Shown here one piece after another: positions 34,090 through 43,151 of a stretch of DNA of 64,000 nt. The stretch's first letter is position 1. Each line of letters starts with the position of its first letter. The translations under genes were made by a program, and so were the position numbers. The stretch spans positions 1,798,001-1,862,000 of the forward strand of contig CP075368.1 in the NCBI GenBank assembly GCA_019454185.1, given 5' to 3'. This DNA is from Phycisphaeraceae bacterium. Its GTDB lineage: Bacteria > Planctomycetota > Phycisphaerae > Phycisphaerales > UBA1924. The notes beneath the pieces were generated by a model. That model did no database searches and had not been told where the DNA came from. It worked only from the letters and a program-made list of their open reading frames with translations.

Positions 34090-36384
34090 ATGCCGAGAAG
34101 CGATACCGAATCCGACTCGTTCGACAACCCACCCAAATCGGGACGGACACTCATACACATCCGAGGTATGTCCTGCGCCGGCTGTGCTTCCGGCATCGAA
34201 CGCTCGCTGCTCCGGCTCCCAAACATCAGCCTCGCGAGCGTGAGTTTCGCCTCCGCTACCGCCACGGTTCAGTTCAACCTGCCATCGGGTCCGACGTCGC
34301 AGGACATCGACGGCGTGCTTGGCGCGATCCGCGCTCTCGGGTTCGACGCCGCGGTCGCACAGAAACTCGACATCGAGCAGCCCGTTCCCGATCCCAAACC
34401 AGGCTCGAGGACGCTGGAACTCGCGGAGATACGCCTCATTATCGCCCTCGTCTGCACCCTCCCGGTCTTCGTGATCGCCATGTCGCACGGCACGATCCCG
34501 TGGTTGCACGGCGCGCTGTCTAACTGGGTCCAACTCGTTCTCACAACACCGGTCCTGTTCTTCGCCGGCTGGCCGCTGATCTGCGGTGCGTGGCGAAGCA
34601 CCCGAGCAAGGACCGCGAACATGGACACGCTCGTGACGCTCGGCACGGGAGCCGCGTACTTCTTCTCCGCTTACTCGACGGTCGCGTCATCTCTCCTCAC
34701 ACACAATCCGCCGCATGACTCCCCATCGCACGCACCGGTCTACTTCGAGACAACCGCAGTCGTCATCCTGCTCATCCTCGTCGGCAAGCGGCTCGAATCA
34801 CGCGCGACGCGCAGGGCAGCCGACGCGATCGATCGCCTCGTCACGCTCCGCCCCCCCCGCGCGACCATCGAGAGCGATCACGGACTTCGCGAGGTCGATG
34901 CCCGCTCGCTGAAAGTCGGAGATCTCCTTGTCGTGCGCCCGGGCGAGCGCGTCGCGGCCGATGCGAACATCGTCAGCGGATCATCCGCGCTCGACGAATC
35001 GCTCCTGACCGGCGAGAGTTTGCCCATCGATAAAGCCGTCGGCGACACGATTCACTCCGGCACGCTCAACACAACCGGGTCTCTCCGTGCACGGGTTTCC
35101 TCGCCGCCTGGCGACGCCATGCTCGACCGGATCATCCGTCTCGTTCAGGAGGCCCAGTCGGGCAAAGCCCCGATTTCACGCCTCGCGGACCGCGTGAGCG
35201 CGTGGCTGGTTCCACTCGTGCTGCTCACCTCGCTCCTGACGTTCTGCTGCTGGTACCTCGTCTTTCCGACAGAGAATTCCCTCCACTTCGCGCTCAGCGC
35301 CAGCGTTTCTGTGCTCGTGATCTCCTGCCCGTGCGCCCTCGGTCTGGCGACCCCGACAGCGATCATGGCCGCTACGGGCCGAGCCGCTGGCCGGGGCATC
35401 CTGTTCTCAGATGCCGCCATGCTCGAACAGGCCCACAAGATCACGCTCGTCGCGTTCGACAAGACCGGCACGCTCACGCGCGGAAATCCCACCGTCTCCT
35501 CAATCTACGCAGTGCCCGGCGTGGACGAGACCGAACTCCTGCGAACCGCCGCGTCCCTCGAGCAGTCCAGCGAACACCCGATCGCCCGCGCCATCGTCGC
35601 CGAAGCGACCCGCCGAGGCCTCTCTCTCGCGACAGGCATCGACACGACCATCACCGCCGGATCGGGACTCAAAGCAAACCTCAACGGGCGCACGGTGCTC
35701 GTCGGAACGATGGACTTTCTTGCCTCTCACGGTGCCGACACCTCACCCCTCGCGTCAGCTATTGAGTGTGCCGCAGCCCGCGCCGAGAGCATCGTTGCGG
35801 TCGCGATCGCGGACCAGCCATCAGGTGTCATCGGAATCTCAGACGCCATCAGACCTGAGGCCGCGGAGGCCGTCGATCGCCTCAATGCGATGGGGATCCG
35901 AGTCGCGCTCCTGAGCGGCGACCACGAGCACGCCGTCCGCGTAGCCGCGGCATCCGTCGGCATCACCGAGTCTCATGCTCGCCTGCGGCCCGAAGACAAA
36001 GCCGCGTTCATCAAGTCCTACAGATCGAGCGGTGAGCTCGTCGCCATGGTCGGCGATGGCGTCAACGACGCTCCCGCGCTCGCGCTGGCCGATGTCGGTT
36101 TCGCGTTCGGCTCTGGCGTTGACGCCGCAGCCGAGGTCGCCGACGTCACCATCATGCGCAACGACCCACGCTCCGTCGCCGAGACAATCGCGCTCTCAGC
36201 CCGAACACTGGCCATCATCCGCCAGAATCTCTGCTGGGCGTTTGGCTACAACCTCGTTTCGATTCCGCTGGCGGCCGGCCTCTTCTACCCCGTCACCGGC
36301 TGGCTTCTCTCGCCGATGATCGCAGGGCTTGCGATGTCCCTCAGCAGTATCAGCGTCGTTCTGAACAGTCTCAGGCTTCGATGA
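34090..36384 (+). CDS. copA: Copper-exporting P1B-type ATPase
   Basis: 764 residues. One N-terminal heavy-metal-associated domain (RGMSCAGCASGIERSLL), then membrane helices, the TGES actuator loop (LLTGESLPIDKAV), the intramembrane metal site CPC (VISCPCALGLATPTA), the phosphorylation site DKTGTLTRGNP, the HP motif SSEHPIARAI and the hinge GDGVNDAPALALADVGFAFG. This combination is the CopA (P1B-1) type, exporting Cu+ across the inner membrane. No copper regulator or chaperone is next to it. Confidence 0.94.
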   Translation: MPRSDTESDSFDNPPKSGRTLIHIRGMSCAGCASGIERSLLRLPNISLASVSFASATATVQFNLPSGPTSQDIDGVLGAIRALGFDAAVAQKLDIEQPVPDPKPGSRTLELAEIRLIIALVCTLPVFVIAMSHGTIPWLHGALSNWVQLVLTTPVLFFAGWPLICGAWRSTRARTANMDTLVTLGTGAAYFFSAYSTVASSLLTHNPPHDSPSHAPVYFETTAVVILLILVGKRLESRATRRAADAIDRLVTLRPPRATIESDHGLREVDARSLKVGDLLVVRPGERVAADANIVSGSSALDESLLTGESLPIDKAVGDTIHSGTLNTTGSLRARVSSPPGDAMLDRIIRLVQEAQSGKAPISRLADRVSAWLVPLVLLTSLLTFCCWYLVFPTENSLHFALSASVSVLVISCPCALGLATPTAIMAATGRAAGRGILFSDAAMLEQAHKITLVAFDKTGTLTRGNPTVSSIYAVPGVDETELLRTAASLEQSSEHPIARAIVAEATRRGLSLATGIDTTITAGSGLKANLNGRTVLVGTMDFLASHGADTSPLASAIECAAARAESIVAVAIADQPSGVIGISDAIRPEAAEAVDRLNAMGIRVALLSGDHEHAVRVAAASVGITESHARLRPEDKAAFIKSYRSSGELVAMVGDGVNDAPALALADVGFAFGSGVDAAAEVADVTIMRNDPRSVAETIALSARTLAIIRQNLCWAFGYNLVSIPLAAGLFYPVTGWLLSPMIAGLAMSLSSISVVLNSLRLR

Positions 36385-36405
36385 ACCTGCACACCGCCAA
36401 ACCGA

Positions 36406-37329
36406 TCACCGCGTACCGGCTCGCCGCCTCTGGAGCGTGTGCCGACCGGCACGAAGGTCCTCTGCGATCAATTCCACCAGTCTGCGTGCGCCATTTGCAC
36501 GACTCCTGTCCTTCCGCCACGCGACGGCGATCTCTCTCGCCGGCGCCTCACCTGTGAGCCGCGCGTACCGCCACTTCTCAGTTCCTTCATGCACTGCCGC
36601 CATCTCCGGTACAATCGAGACGCCGAGCCCGAGCCCGACAAGCTCGAAGACCGTGGCCAGCTGGGCCGTTCTGCACACGACCCTCGCCGCCATGCCGCGT
36701 GAAGTGCAGAAACCCTCGATCTGCCGGCCCAGACAGTGCATCTCCCGCAACGTCACAGTGGGCTCGCCACGCAGATCCATCCACGATGCAACACCCCTGT
36801 TCGCCCTCGCATGACCAACAGGCATCGCCAGCAGCAACGCCTCTGTCCCGATCACCTCAACGTCTATCTGATCATGAACGATCGGCGTGCTCACGACCGC
36901 GCAATCGATCACCATATCGACCAGCGCATCAATGAGCTGCTCGGTCATTGCCTCCTGGATCATGATCTCTGCATCAGGCCACTGATGACGAAGCCGCTCC
37001 ACCGCCCGAGGCAAGAGGTACGGTGCCATCGTTGGTATCGCGCCGATCGAGATCGTCGCCGCCCCCGCTTCAGACTCTCGCTTGATGTTCGCCTCGGCCT
37101 CTCGCACGTCCGCGAGAATCCGCCTCGCCCGCGGCAGCAGCGCCCTCCCTGCGTCGGTCAGTGCCACACCCTTCCCGACCCGGTCGAACAGGTCCACGCC
37201 GAGCGAGTCCTCAAGTTTCCGAACCTGCTGGCTGAGCGATGGCTGCGCGATCCCGCACCGCTCCGCCGCCTTGCTGATCGTCCCCACTTCCGCTGCCGCG
37301 ACGAAGTAAGTGAGCTGCCGAATGTCCAT
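36406..37329 (-). CDS. oxyR: OxyR-type LysR regulator of peroxide response
   Basis: 307 residues. LysR HTH at the N-terminus (ISKAAERCGIAQPSLSQQVRKLEDSLG). The effector domain keeps the OxyR redox pair in the right spacing: in the stretch CLGRQIEGFC two cysteines are separated by eight residues, as with Cys199/Cys208 of E. coli OxyR. These form a disulfide with hydrogen peroxide. It is divergent from a catalase gene with 113 bp between, and a match to the OxyR site overlaps its own start codon, so autoregulation and catalase activation are likely. It converges with copA, 21 bp apart. Confidence 0.93.
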   Translation of the reverse strand: MDIRQLTYFVAAAEVGTISKAAERCGIAQPSLSQQVRKLEDSLGVDLFDRVGKGVALTDAGRALLPRARRILADVREAEANIKRESEAGAATISIGAIPTMAPYLLPRAVERLRHQWPDAEIMIQEAMTEQLIDALVDMVIDCAVVSTPIVHDQIDVEVIGTEALLLAMPVGHARANRGVASWMDLRGEPTVTLREMHCLGRQIEGFCTSRGMAARVVCRTAQLATVFELVGLGLGVSIVPEMAAVHEGTEKWRYARLTGEAPAREIAVAWRKDRSRANGARRLVELIAEDLRAGRHTLQRRRAGTR

Positions 37330-37364
37330 AGCTATAGTCTATACATGCATTGGATATAGCATAT
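37328..37364. promoter_or_regulatory. oxyR box: OxyR binding site
   Basis: The four-part OxyR pattern ATAG-N7-CTAT-N7-ATAG-N7-CTAT is present: ATAG at 37328, CTAT at 37339 (both exact), then TTGG at 37350 and ATAT at 37361 as weaker third and fourth elements with the correct 7-bp spacings. The first element overlaps the oxyR start codon, and the third overlaps the -35 of the catalase promoter, the geometry expected for activation of catalase and repression of oxyR. Confidence 0.75.
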
Positions 37365-37378
37365 TGGAAAACTATGAC
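37350..37378 (+). promoter_or_regulatory. Putative sigma-70 promoter of catalase
   Basis: TTGGAT at 37350-37355, 17 bp, TATGAC at 37373-37378. The weak -35 overlapping the OxyR site fits an activator-dependent promoter. The start codon is about 65 bp downstream of the -10. Confidence 0.5.
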
Positions 37379-37442
37379 AAATCCCCCTAATCTGCCAGCG
37401 CACTGCATACGCAGCAGATCACACCCCGAGAGGAGTCAGCAC

Positions 37443-38972
37443 ATGTCAAACCAGAACGGGTCCAACGCCCCTCAATGTCCACTCACGACCGCCAACGGAG
37501 CCCCGATTGGCGTGCAGCAGGCGCTGACCGCCGGCCCCCGGGGTCCCGTCCTCATGCAGGATGTTCAACTCCTCGAGCAGATGCAGCACTTCAACCGCGA
37601 ACGCATCCCGGAGCGCGTCGTACACGCCAAGGGATCCGGCGCGTACGGCACCTTCACCGTCACACACGACGTCACACGCTATACGAAAGCCGGGTTCCTC
37701 TCGTCTGTCGGCAAGACAACCGAGACCTTCCTCCGCTTCTCAACCGTCGCGGGCGAACGCGGCGCGGCCGATGCCGAACGCGACGTGCGCGGCTTCGCCG
37801 TCAAGTTCTACACCGAAGAAGGAAACTGGGACCTGGTCGGCAACAACACACCGGTCTTCTTTGTCCGCGATCCCTACAAATTCCAGAACTTCATCCACAC
37901 CCAGAAGCGCCACCCCGCCACAAACCTCCGCGACCTCGACATGCAGTGGGATTTCTGGTCGCTCTGTCCCGAGTCACTCCACCAGGTCACGATCCTGATG
38001 AGCGACAGAGGCATCCCGGCGACCTATCGCCACCTCAACGGATACGGAAGCCACACCTACTCCATGGTCAACAGAGAGGGTGATCGCGTCTGGGTCAAAT
38101 TCCACTTCAAAACCATGCAGGGGATCAAGAACCTCTCCGATGATGAGGCCTCGCGCCTGATCGGAGACGACCGCGAAAGCCATCAGCGCGACCTCTACAA
38201 CTCGATCGCCCGAGGCGAGTTCCCGAAGTGGCGCGTCTGCATCCAGGTCATGACGCAGTCTCAGGCAGACTCGTTCCGCTGGAATCCGTTCGATCTCACC
38301 AAGGTCTGGCCCCACGCCGAATTCCCGCTCATCGAGGTCGGCGTGCTCGAACTCAACCGAAACCCCGAGAACTACTTCGCCGAGGTCGAGCAGGCCGCGT
38401 TCAAACCCTCCGCTCTCGTCCCCGGCATCGGCGCATCGCCCGACAAGATGCTCCAGGCCCGTCTGATGTCATACGCCGACACCCACCTGCATCGTCTCGG
38501 TGTCAACCACCATCAGATACCAGTCAACAAGCCGCGCTGCCCCGTCATGAACTACATCCGCGATGGCGCGATCACCGACGGCTCGTACGGCGCGGCTCCA
38601 AACTACTGGCCGAACAGCCACGCTGGCACACCACGCCCGAACGCCGCACACGCCGATCCCGCGTGGAACCTCGGACAGGTCGTTGTCGATCGCTTCGACT
38701 CAACCGGCGGCCATGACGACTTCACGCAGCCCGGCAATCTCTACAGGATGCTCGACGAAGCCCACCGCGACCGACTCACCACCCGCATCGCCGGCGGTCT
38801 CTCGCAGGCACGGAAGGAGATCCAGCTGCGCCAGCTCTGCCACTTCTTCCGCGCCGATGCCGACTACGGAACCCGCGTCGCCAAGAAACTCGGCGTTGAT
38901 ACCGCCGCGTTCACGCCATCTAGTCTCCAGGAACTCAAGCACGAGGCCGCAGTCGGTGCCGGACAGCCGTAA
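37443..38972 (+). CDS. katA: Monofunctional heme catalase
   Basis: 509 residues, small-subunit (clade 3) catalase length. Distal heme residues: [14 protein letters not shown] (His) and [13 protein letters not shown] (Asn). Proximal heme ligand Tyr in [19 protein letters not shown]-binding-type residues are conserved. It dismutates hydrogen peroxide in the cytoplasm. ATG 37443 has GAGGAG 7 bp upstream. Divergent from oxyR with the OxyR site in between. Confidence 0.96.
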   Translation: MSNQNGSNAPQCPLTTANGAPIGVQQALTAGPRGPVLMQDVQLLEQMQHFNRERIPERVVHAKGSGAYGTFTVTHDVTRYTKAGFLSSVGKTTETFLRFSTVAGERGAADAERDVRGFAVKFYTEEGNWDLVGNNTPVFFVRDPYKFQNFIHTQKRHPATNLRDLDMQWDFWSLCPESLHQVTILMSDRGIPATYRHLNGYGSHTYSMVNREGDRVWVKFHFKTMQGIKNLSDDEASRLIGDDRESHQRDLYNSIARGEFPKWRVCIQVMTQSQADSFRWNPFDLTKVWPHAEFPLIEVGVLELNRNPENYFAEVEQAAFKPSALVPGIGASPDKMLQARLMSYADTHLHRLGVNHHQIPVNKPRCPVMNYIRDGAITDGSYGAAPNYWPNSHAGTPRPNAAHADPAWNLGQVVVDRFDSTGGHDDFTQPGNLYRMLDEAHRDRLTTRIAGGLSQARKEIQLRQLCHFFRADADYGTRVAKKLGVDTAAFTPSSLQELKHEAAVGAGQP

Positions 38973-39091
38973 GCCAAATCCTTACAACATCCTATCACAA
39001 CGCCTGAGATTCAGTCTCAATAGCGCGTGACTTTTCGGACCGTCGCATCAATGATCTCGCCGCCGGAGGGCCGACAGGTCCTTCGGCGACT

Positions 39092-39586
39092 TTGACGACG
39101 CTGCCCACCAACCTCTCCGGTGCCGACACGTGCGAGATTCGCACTGCGCACGTTCAGCAGCCGAAGTCGCTCTCGCCTGTTCGCATCTTGCTCGCGGGAA
39201 CAGGCATCGGCTGTGTCGGGCTTGCCGGCGTTGGCGCGATCGTGCCGGGACTCCCCACCACCGTCTTCCTCATCATTGCTGTCTGGTGCTTCACCCGATC
39301 CTGCCCGTGGCTCACGGATCGACTGGTACGCAACCGCTTCTTCGGACCATTCCTTCGATATCTCGAGCCAGGCGCAATCATGCCGCGTCGGGCCAAAGTC
39401 GTCGCGATCTCCGCGATGTGGCTCGCGATCATCTTCTCGTGCGCACTCTTGCTCTCCCGGTCCGTCTCGCCTCTCATCCCCGCCATCATCATGCTCTCCG
39501 GCATCATCGGAACACTCTGCATCGTGCGGCAAGGACACACCGCCAGACAATCCCCCGCGTTCACACCCGAACACGCAGGGCAATGA
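39092..39586 (+). CDS. DUF454 (YbaN-family) inner membrane protein
   Basis: 164 residues with the DUF454 pattern: GIGCVGLAGVGAIVPGLPTTVFLIIAVWCFTRSCPWL, then RNRFFGPFLRYLE, and two further membrane helices. Function unknown. No ATG is available upstream of the fold in this frame; the start is taken as a TTG at 39092 without a clear ribosome binding site, so the exact N-terminus is uncertain. Confidence 0.8.
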   Translation: MTTLPTNLSGADTCEIRTAHVQQPKSLSPVRILLAGTGIGCVGLAGVGAIVPGLPTTVFLIIAVWCFTRSCPWLTDRLVRNRFFGPFLRYLEPGAIMPRRAKVVAISAMWLAIIFSCALLLSRSVSPLIPAIIMLSGIIGTLCIVRQGHTARQSPAFTPEHAGQ

Positions 39587-39655
39587 GCCGGTGACCGTTC
39601 CCGTGGGGAGGTGCCCGCGTCTTTGACCGGCTGGGCACATACCATTCCGGCAGAC

Positions 39656-40633
39656 ATGGCGATCCCTCCACACGTGATCATCTGCCCCGGCCAAGGTGCC
39701 CAAGCGATCGGCATGGCCAAGACTTGGTGCGAGCTTTCCCCTGAGGCCCGCAAGGTCTTCGAAGTTGCCGATTCCGCGCTCGGAACACGTCTCGGGCACA
39801 CGCTTTCCGATCTCTGCTTCAACGGCCCTGCCGAACGACTCAATCAGACCGACGCCTCGCAGCCCGCGATCTACACCGCGAGCATCGCGTGCTGGCGCGG
39901 CCTGCTCGCCGAATGGTCGATGGGAGCCAACGAGACCGACCTCGTCGCCACCGCAGGCCTCTCATTAGGTGAGTACACCGCGCTCTGCATCGCAGGCGCA
40001 CTATCCTTTGAAGACGGCCTGGAACTCGTCACGCTCCGCGGCCGCGCAATGCAGGACGCCGCCGAAGCACAGCCATCCTCAATGCTCGCCCTCATCGGTG
40101 CCGATGAGCCCCAGGCCCGAACCGTGTGCGACAAAGCCGCCGAGGGCGATGTCCTCGTACCCGCTAATTTCAATGCGCCCGGTCAGATCGTGCTGAGCGG
40201 CCACAAAGCCGCGATCACACGTGCCGCCTCCGTCGCGACCGATCTCGGCCTCCGCGCCACAGAACTCGCTGTCGCCGGCGCGTTCCACTCGCCGCTCATG
40301 GCCCCCGCCGCAGACCGTCTACGTGACGCACTCGCCCGCACGCCGATCCGCGCGCCCCGCTGCCCCGTCATCTCGAATGTCACGGCAAGCCCCCACAGAG
40401 CCGAAGATTCCACTCTCGAAGACTCCATCCGCCAGAGACTCGTGGACCAACTGACCTCACCCGTGCGATGGGCGGAATCGTGCCAGACGCTTTCATCTCT
40501 CGCCTCCACCCGTCCGGGAGTTGAGTTCCACGAACTCGCGCCGGGAAAGACCCTCGCTGGACTGATGCGACGCATCGACAGAAACATCAAGGTGACGACC
40601 CATGAAGACCCCACACAGACACACGCAGCGTAA
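39656..40633 (+). CDS. fabD: Malonyl-CoA:ACP transacylase
   Basis: 325 residues from the ATG at 39656. Motifs: IICPGQGAQAIGM (oxyanion loop), TAGLSLGEYTALCIAGAL with the nucleophile Ser in GLSLGE, NFNAPGQIVLSG and the catalytic His in VAGAFHSPLM. It loads malonyl groups onto acyl carrier protein for fatty acid synthesis. It is followed by a lipoprotein-like gene (32-bp overlap) and fabG. Confidence 0.94.
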   Translation: MAIPPHVIICPGQGAQAIGMAKTWCELSPEARKVFEVADSALGTRLGHTLSDLCFNGPAERLNQTDASQPAIYTASIACWRGLLAEWSMGANETDLVATAGLSLGEYTALCIAGALSFEDGLELVTLRGRAMQDAAEAQPSSMLALIGADEPQARTVCDKAAEGDVLVPANFNAPGQIVLSGHKAAITRAASVATDLGLRATELAVAGAFHSPLMAPAADRLRDALARTPIRAPRCPVISNVTASPHRAEDSTLEDSIRQRLVDQLTSPVRWAESCQTLSSLASTRPGVEFHELAPGKTLAGLMRRIDRNIKVTTHEDPTQTHAA

Positions 40634-41456
40634 ATCCCGCATGCGCCGCTGGCATGCTGCGGCTCTGTCGATCACGCTCTTCCAGGCAGTCGGAATCGGT
40701 CTCGTCGCGGCACTCGCCGTAACGCCGATGGCCTGCAAAAAGGCACCCCCGCCACCACCACCGCCGCCACCCCCGCCGCCACCCCCGCCCAAGCCACAAC
40801 AGGTTGAGATCTCTGCCCTCATGCAGTCCATGGGCACCGATCCCCGCGTGCAGTTCCCGCAGGAACAATCGCCCGTCAGCGAGCCCCTCGCTCGCGCCAT
40901 CATCACACTCGCGACGGGGCTCGCAAAGGGGGACGCCCAGACCGTCAAGTCGGTTCTTGCTCCGCAATCCGGCGCGATCGTCGACGAACTCCTTGCGTCC
41001 GGCGGCTGGGAAGAGGGAACTTCCAAGATCGAAGGCGTTCGCGTCGTCTTCATCACGCCCGACGCGCTCCAGAACGCAGAGCCCAGCGAGGCAAACGTCG
41101 TGCTCGCTATCCAAGAGCCCGGCGCGGCATACGTCCTCGCGTGGACTGCCAAGCAGGCCCTCGCAGGGTGGCGATTCACCTCCATGCCCTCCACAGGCCA
41201 GACTCGGGCCCGCGCCGCCATGTGGGACAATCAGCCGGAAACCCTCTACGCAGATGCGGGCGCGTTCACGTTCAACGAGGCAGGCCTCGACGACGAGATC
41301 GCCAAGATGCTCGAAGGCCTGACGCCCGATCAACGAGCCGCCGTCGAAGAAGCCCTCAGACAGAATCCCGACGTCATCCGCAAGTCCACTCCAGGCGGAC
41401 CAATCACCATCCCGAACCCGGGTGGCCCAGCGCCGGGCGGGCGTGACGCCAACTGA
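40602..41456 (+). CDS. Envelope-anchored protein with 15-proline tract, between fabD and fabG
   Basis: 284 residues. An N-terminal basic region and hydrophobic helix (ALSITLFQAVGIGLVAALAV) end in TPMAC-KK; Cys45 could be a lipidation site, though the lipobox is weak (Pro at -3). Next comes AP followed by a run of 15 prolines and then the folded part (QVEISALMQSMGTDPRVQFP, ARAIITLATGLAKGDAQTVK, NVVLAIQEPGAAYVLAWTAKQ). Family not recognised. The Pro run is encoded by mixed CCN codons and should need EF-P for translation. The 32-bp overlap with fabD indicates co-transcription with fatty acid genes. Confidence 0.7.
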   Translation: MKTPHRHTQRKSRMRRWHAAALSITLFQAVGIGLVAALAVTPMACKKAPPPPPPPPPPPPPPPKPQQVEISALMQSMGTDPRVQFPQEQSPVSEPLARAIITLATGLAKGDAQTVKSVLAPQSGAIVDELLASGGWEEGTSKIEGVRVVFITPDALQNAEPSEANVVLAIQEPGAAYVLAWTAKQALAGWRFTSMPSTGQTRARAAMWDNQPETLYADAGAFTFNEAGLDDEIAKMLEGLTPDQRAAVEEALRQNPDVIRKSTPGGPITIPNPGGPAPGGRDAN

Positions 41457-41499
41457 TCTTCCTCCCACCAACTCGCTCCAACGCTCCGCAGAGAAAATC

Positions 41500-42240
41500 A
41501 TGTCCGACATTCGCACCGCTATCGTCACCGGCGCATCCCGCGGCATCGGAAAGGCCATCGCCCTCCGACTCGCCAGAGACGGCCGCCACGTCGCGCTCGT
41601 CTCACGCTCAGCAGGACCACTCGGCGACGTCAAACACGCCATCGAAGCCGCCGGCGGCAAAGCATCTGTCTTCGCCGCCGACGTCGCCGACAACAAGGCA
41701 TTCGCTGAAACCATCGAGAAAATCGCGACCGATCTCGGGCGCATCGACATCCTCGTGAACAACGCTGGCATCACGAAAGACGGGCTCATCCTTCGCATGT
41801 CCGACGAAGACTGGAACACCGTCATCCAGACGAACCTCACCTCCTGCTTCGTCGCGATCAGGGCCGCCGCACGCCACATGATGCGCGGCAAGTTCGGCCG
41901 CATCGTCAACATCTCGTCAACCTCCGGCGTCGTCGGCAACGCCGGACAGGCCAACTACGCCGCTGCAAAGGCCGGTCTCATCGGCCTCTCCAAGACCGTC
42001 GCCCGCGAACTCGGCGGCAAGAACATCACCTGCAACGTCGTCGCCCCGGGTTTCATCGAGACCGACATGACCTCAGACCTCCCCGCGGAGATCAAGGACA
42101 AAATCCAGCAGATGATGGCCATCCGCCGCCTCGGCGTCTCTGACGACATCGCCGCGGCCATCGCCTACCTCACGGCCGACGATGCGGGCTACATCACCGG
42201 CCAGACGATCTGTGTTGACGGCGGCATGACGATGTGTTAG
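41500..42240 (+). CDS. fabG: 3-oxoacyl-[ACP] reductase
   Basis: 246 residues from the ATG at 41500. Short-chain dehydrogenase motifs: AIVTGASRGIGKAIALRLA (NADPH binding), ILVNNAGITKDGLI, catalytic Ser in NISSTSGVVGN, YAAAKAG (YxxxK) and the FabG-type PGFIETDMT and GQTICVDGGMTM. It reduces beta-ketoacyl-ACP. Last gene of the fabD - lipoprotein - fabG group; mobile DNA begins just after it. Confidence 0.94.
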   Translation: MSDIRTAIVTGASRGIGKAIALRLARDGRHVALVSRSAGPLGDVKHAIEAAGGKASVFAADVADNKAFAETIEKIATDLGRIDILVNNAGITKDGLILRMSDEDWNTVIQTNLTSCFVAIRAAARHMMRGKFGRIVNISSTSGVVGNAGQANYAAAKAGLIGLSKTVARELGGKNITCNVVAPGFIETDMTSDLPAEIKDKIQQMMAIRRLGVSDDIAAAIAYLTADDAGYITGQTICVDGGMTMC

Positions 42241-42447
42241 GGCTTATTGGGGGGTGGACAGCCGCTATTCCGTGATGGATGGATGGTCGATAAAATGTGC
42301 TGTGGTCGCTCCCATCACCAACGTGCCGATACCCGCAGACTTGGCCAAGGAGCTTGAGGCCCACGCAGTGCGCTCAAACCCGAATCCTGATCCAGTCTGA
42401 GTGAGAGTTTGGAGCTTCAGTCCGGCCTCTGCTTGGAGGTCAGGACG

Positions 42448-42714
42448 ATGAAGAAGTCGAGGTACACGGAAGAACAGATCGCGTTCGCGTTGAGGCAGGC
42501 GGAGAGCGGCACACCGATCGTCGAGGTCTGCCGGAAGATGGGGATCTCGGAGCAGACGTTCTTTCGGTGGAAGAAGAAGTTCGCGGGGATGGGGATCACT
42601 GAGGTCCGGCGGCTCAAGCAGTTGGAGGAAGAGAACCGCAAGCTCAAGGCGTTGGTGGCGGATCTTGCGCTGGATAAGGCGATGCTGCAGGATGCCCTGC
42701 GGGGAAAACTCTGA
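42448..42714 (+). CDS. IS3-family transposase OrfA
   Basis: 88 residues from an ATG preceded by GGAGG. HTH_Tnp_1 type domain (RYTEEQIAFALRQAESGTPIVEVCRKMGISEQTFFRWKKKF) followed by a leucine-zipper-like coil (RRLKQLEEENRKLKALVADL). Near its 3' end lies GGGGAAAAC, where a -1 ribosomal frameshift would join it to OrfB, the usual IS3 mechanism. The element it belongs to is dead because OrfB is interrupted. Confidence 0.9.
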   Translation: MKKSRYTEEQIAFALRQAESGTPIVEVCRKMGISEQTFFRWKKKFAGMGITEVRRLKQLEEENRKLKALVADLALDKAMLQDALRGKL

Positions 42715-43151
42715 CGCCTGATCGTCGGCGAACCATGGTGCAGAAGGCACGCATGGCGTACCGGGTGAGCGAGCGTCGCGCGTGCCGGGTGTTGCATCAG
42801 GCCCGTGCGACGCAGCGGTACAAATCGGTGAAGGACGATCAGGCGGTGCTTCGAAGTCGGATCAGGGAGATCGCGGGCGTGCATGTGACGTGGGGCTACC
42901 CGCGGATCTGGGTGAAGCTGCGGCGGGAAGGCTGACGCGTGAACCGCAAGCGCGTGTATCGGCTGTACCGGCAGGAGGGGCTCTGTGTGGGCCGGCACAA
43001 GCCGCGGCGGCATCGCAGCGCGGTGACCAGGCCTGCGCGGACGACGGCGATGCGGGTGAACGAGAGCTGGAGCATGGACTTCATGGCCGACCAGCTCTTC
43101 GACGGGCGGAAGTTTCGGCTGTTGACGTTGGTGGATGACTTCAGCCGCGAG

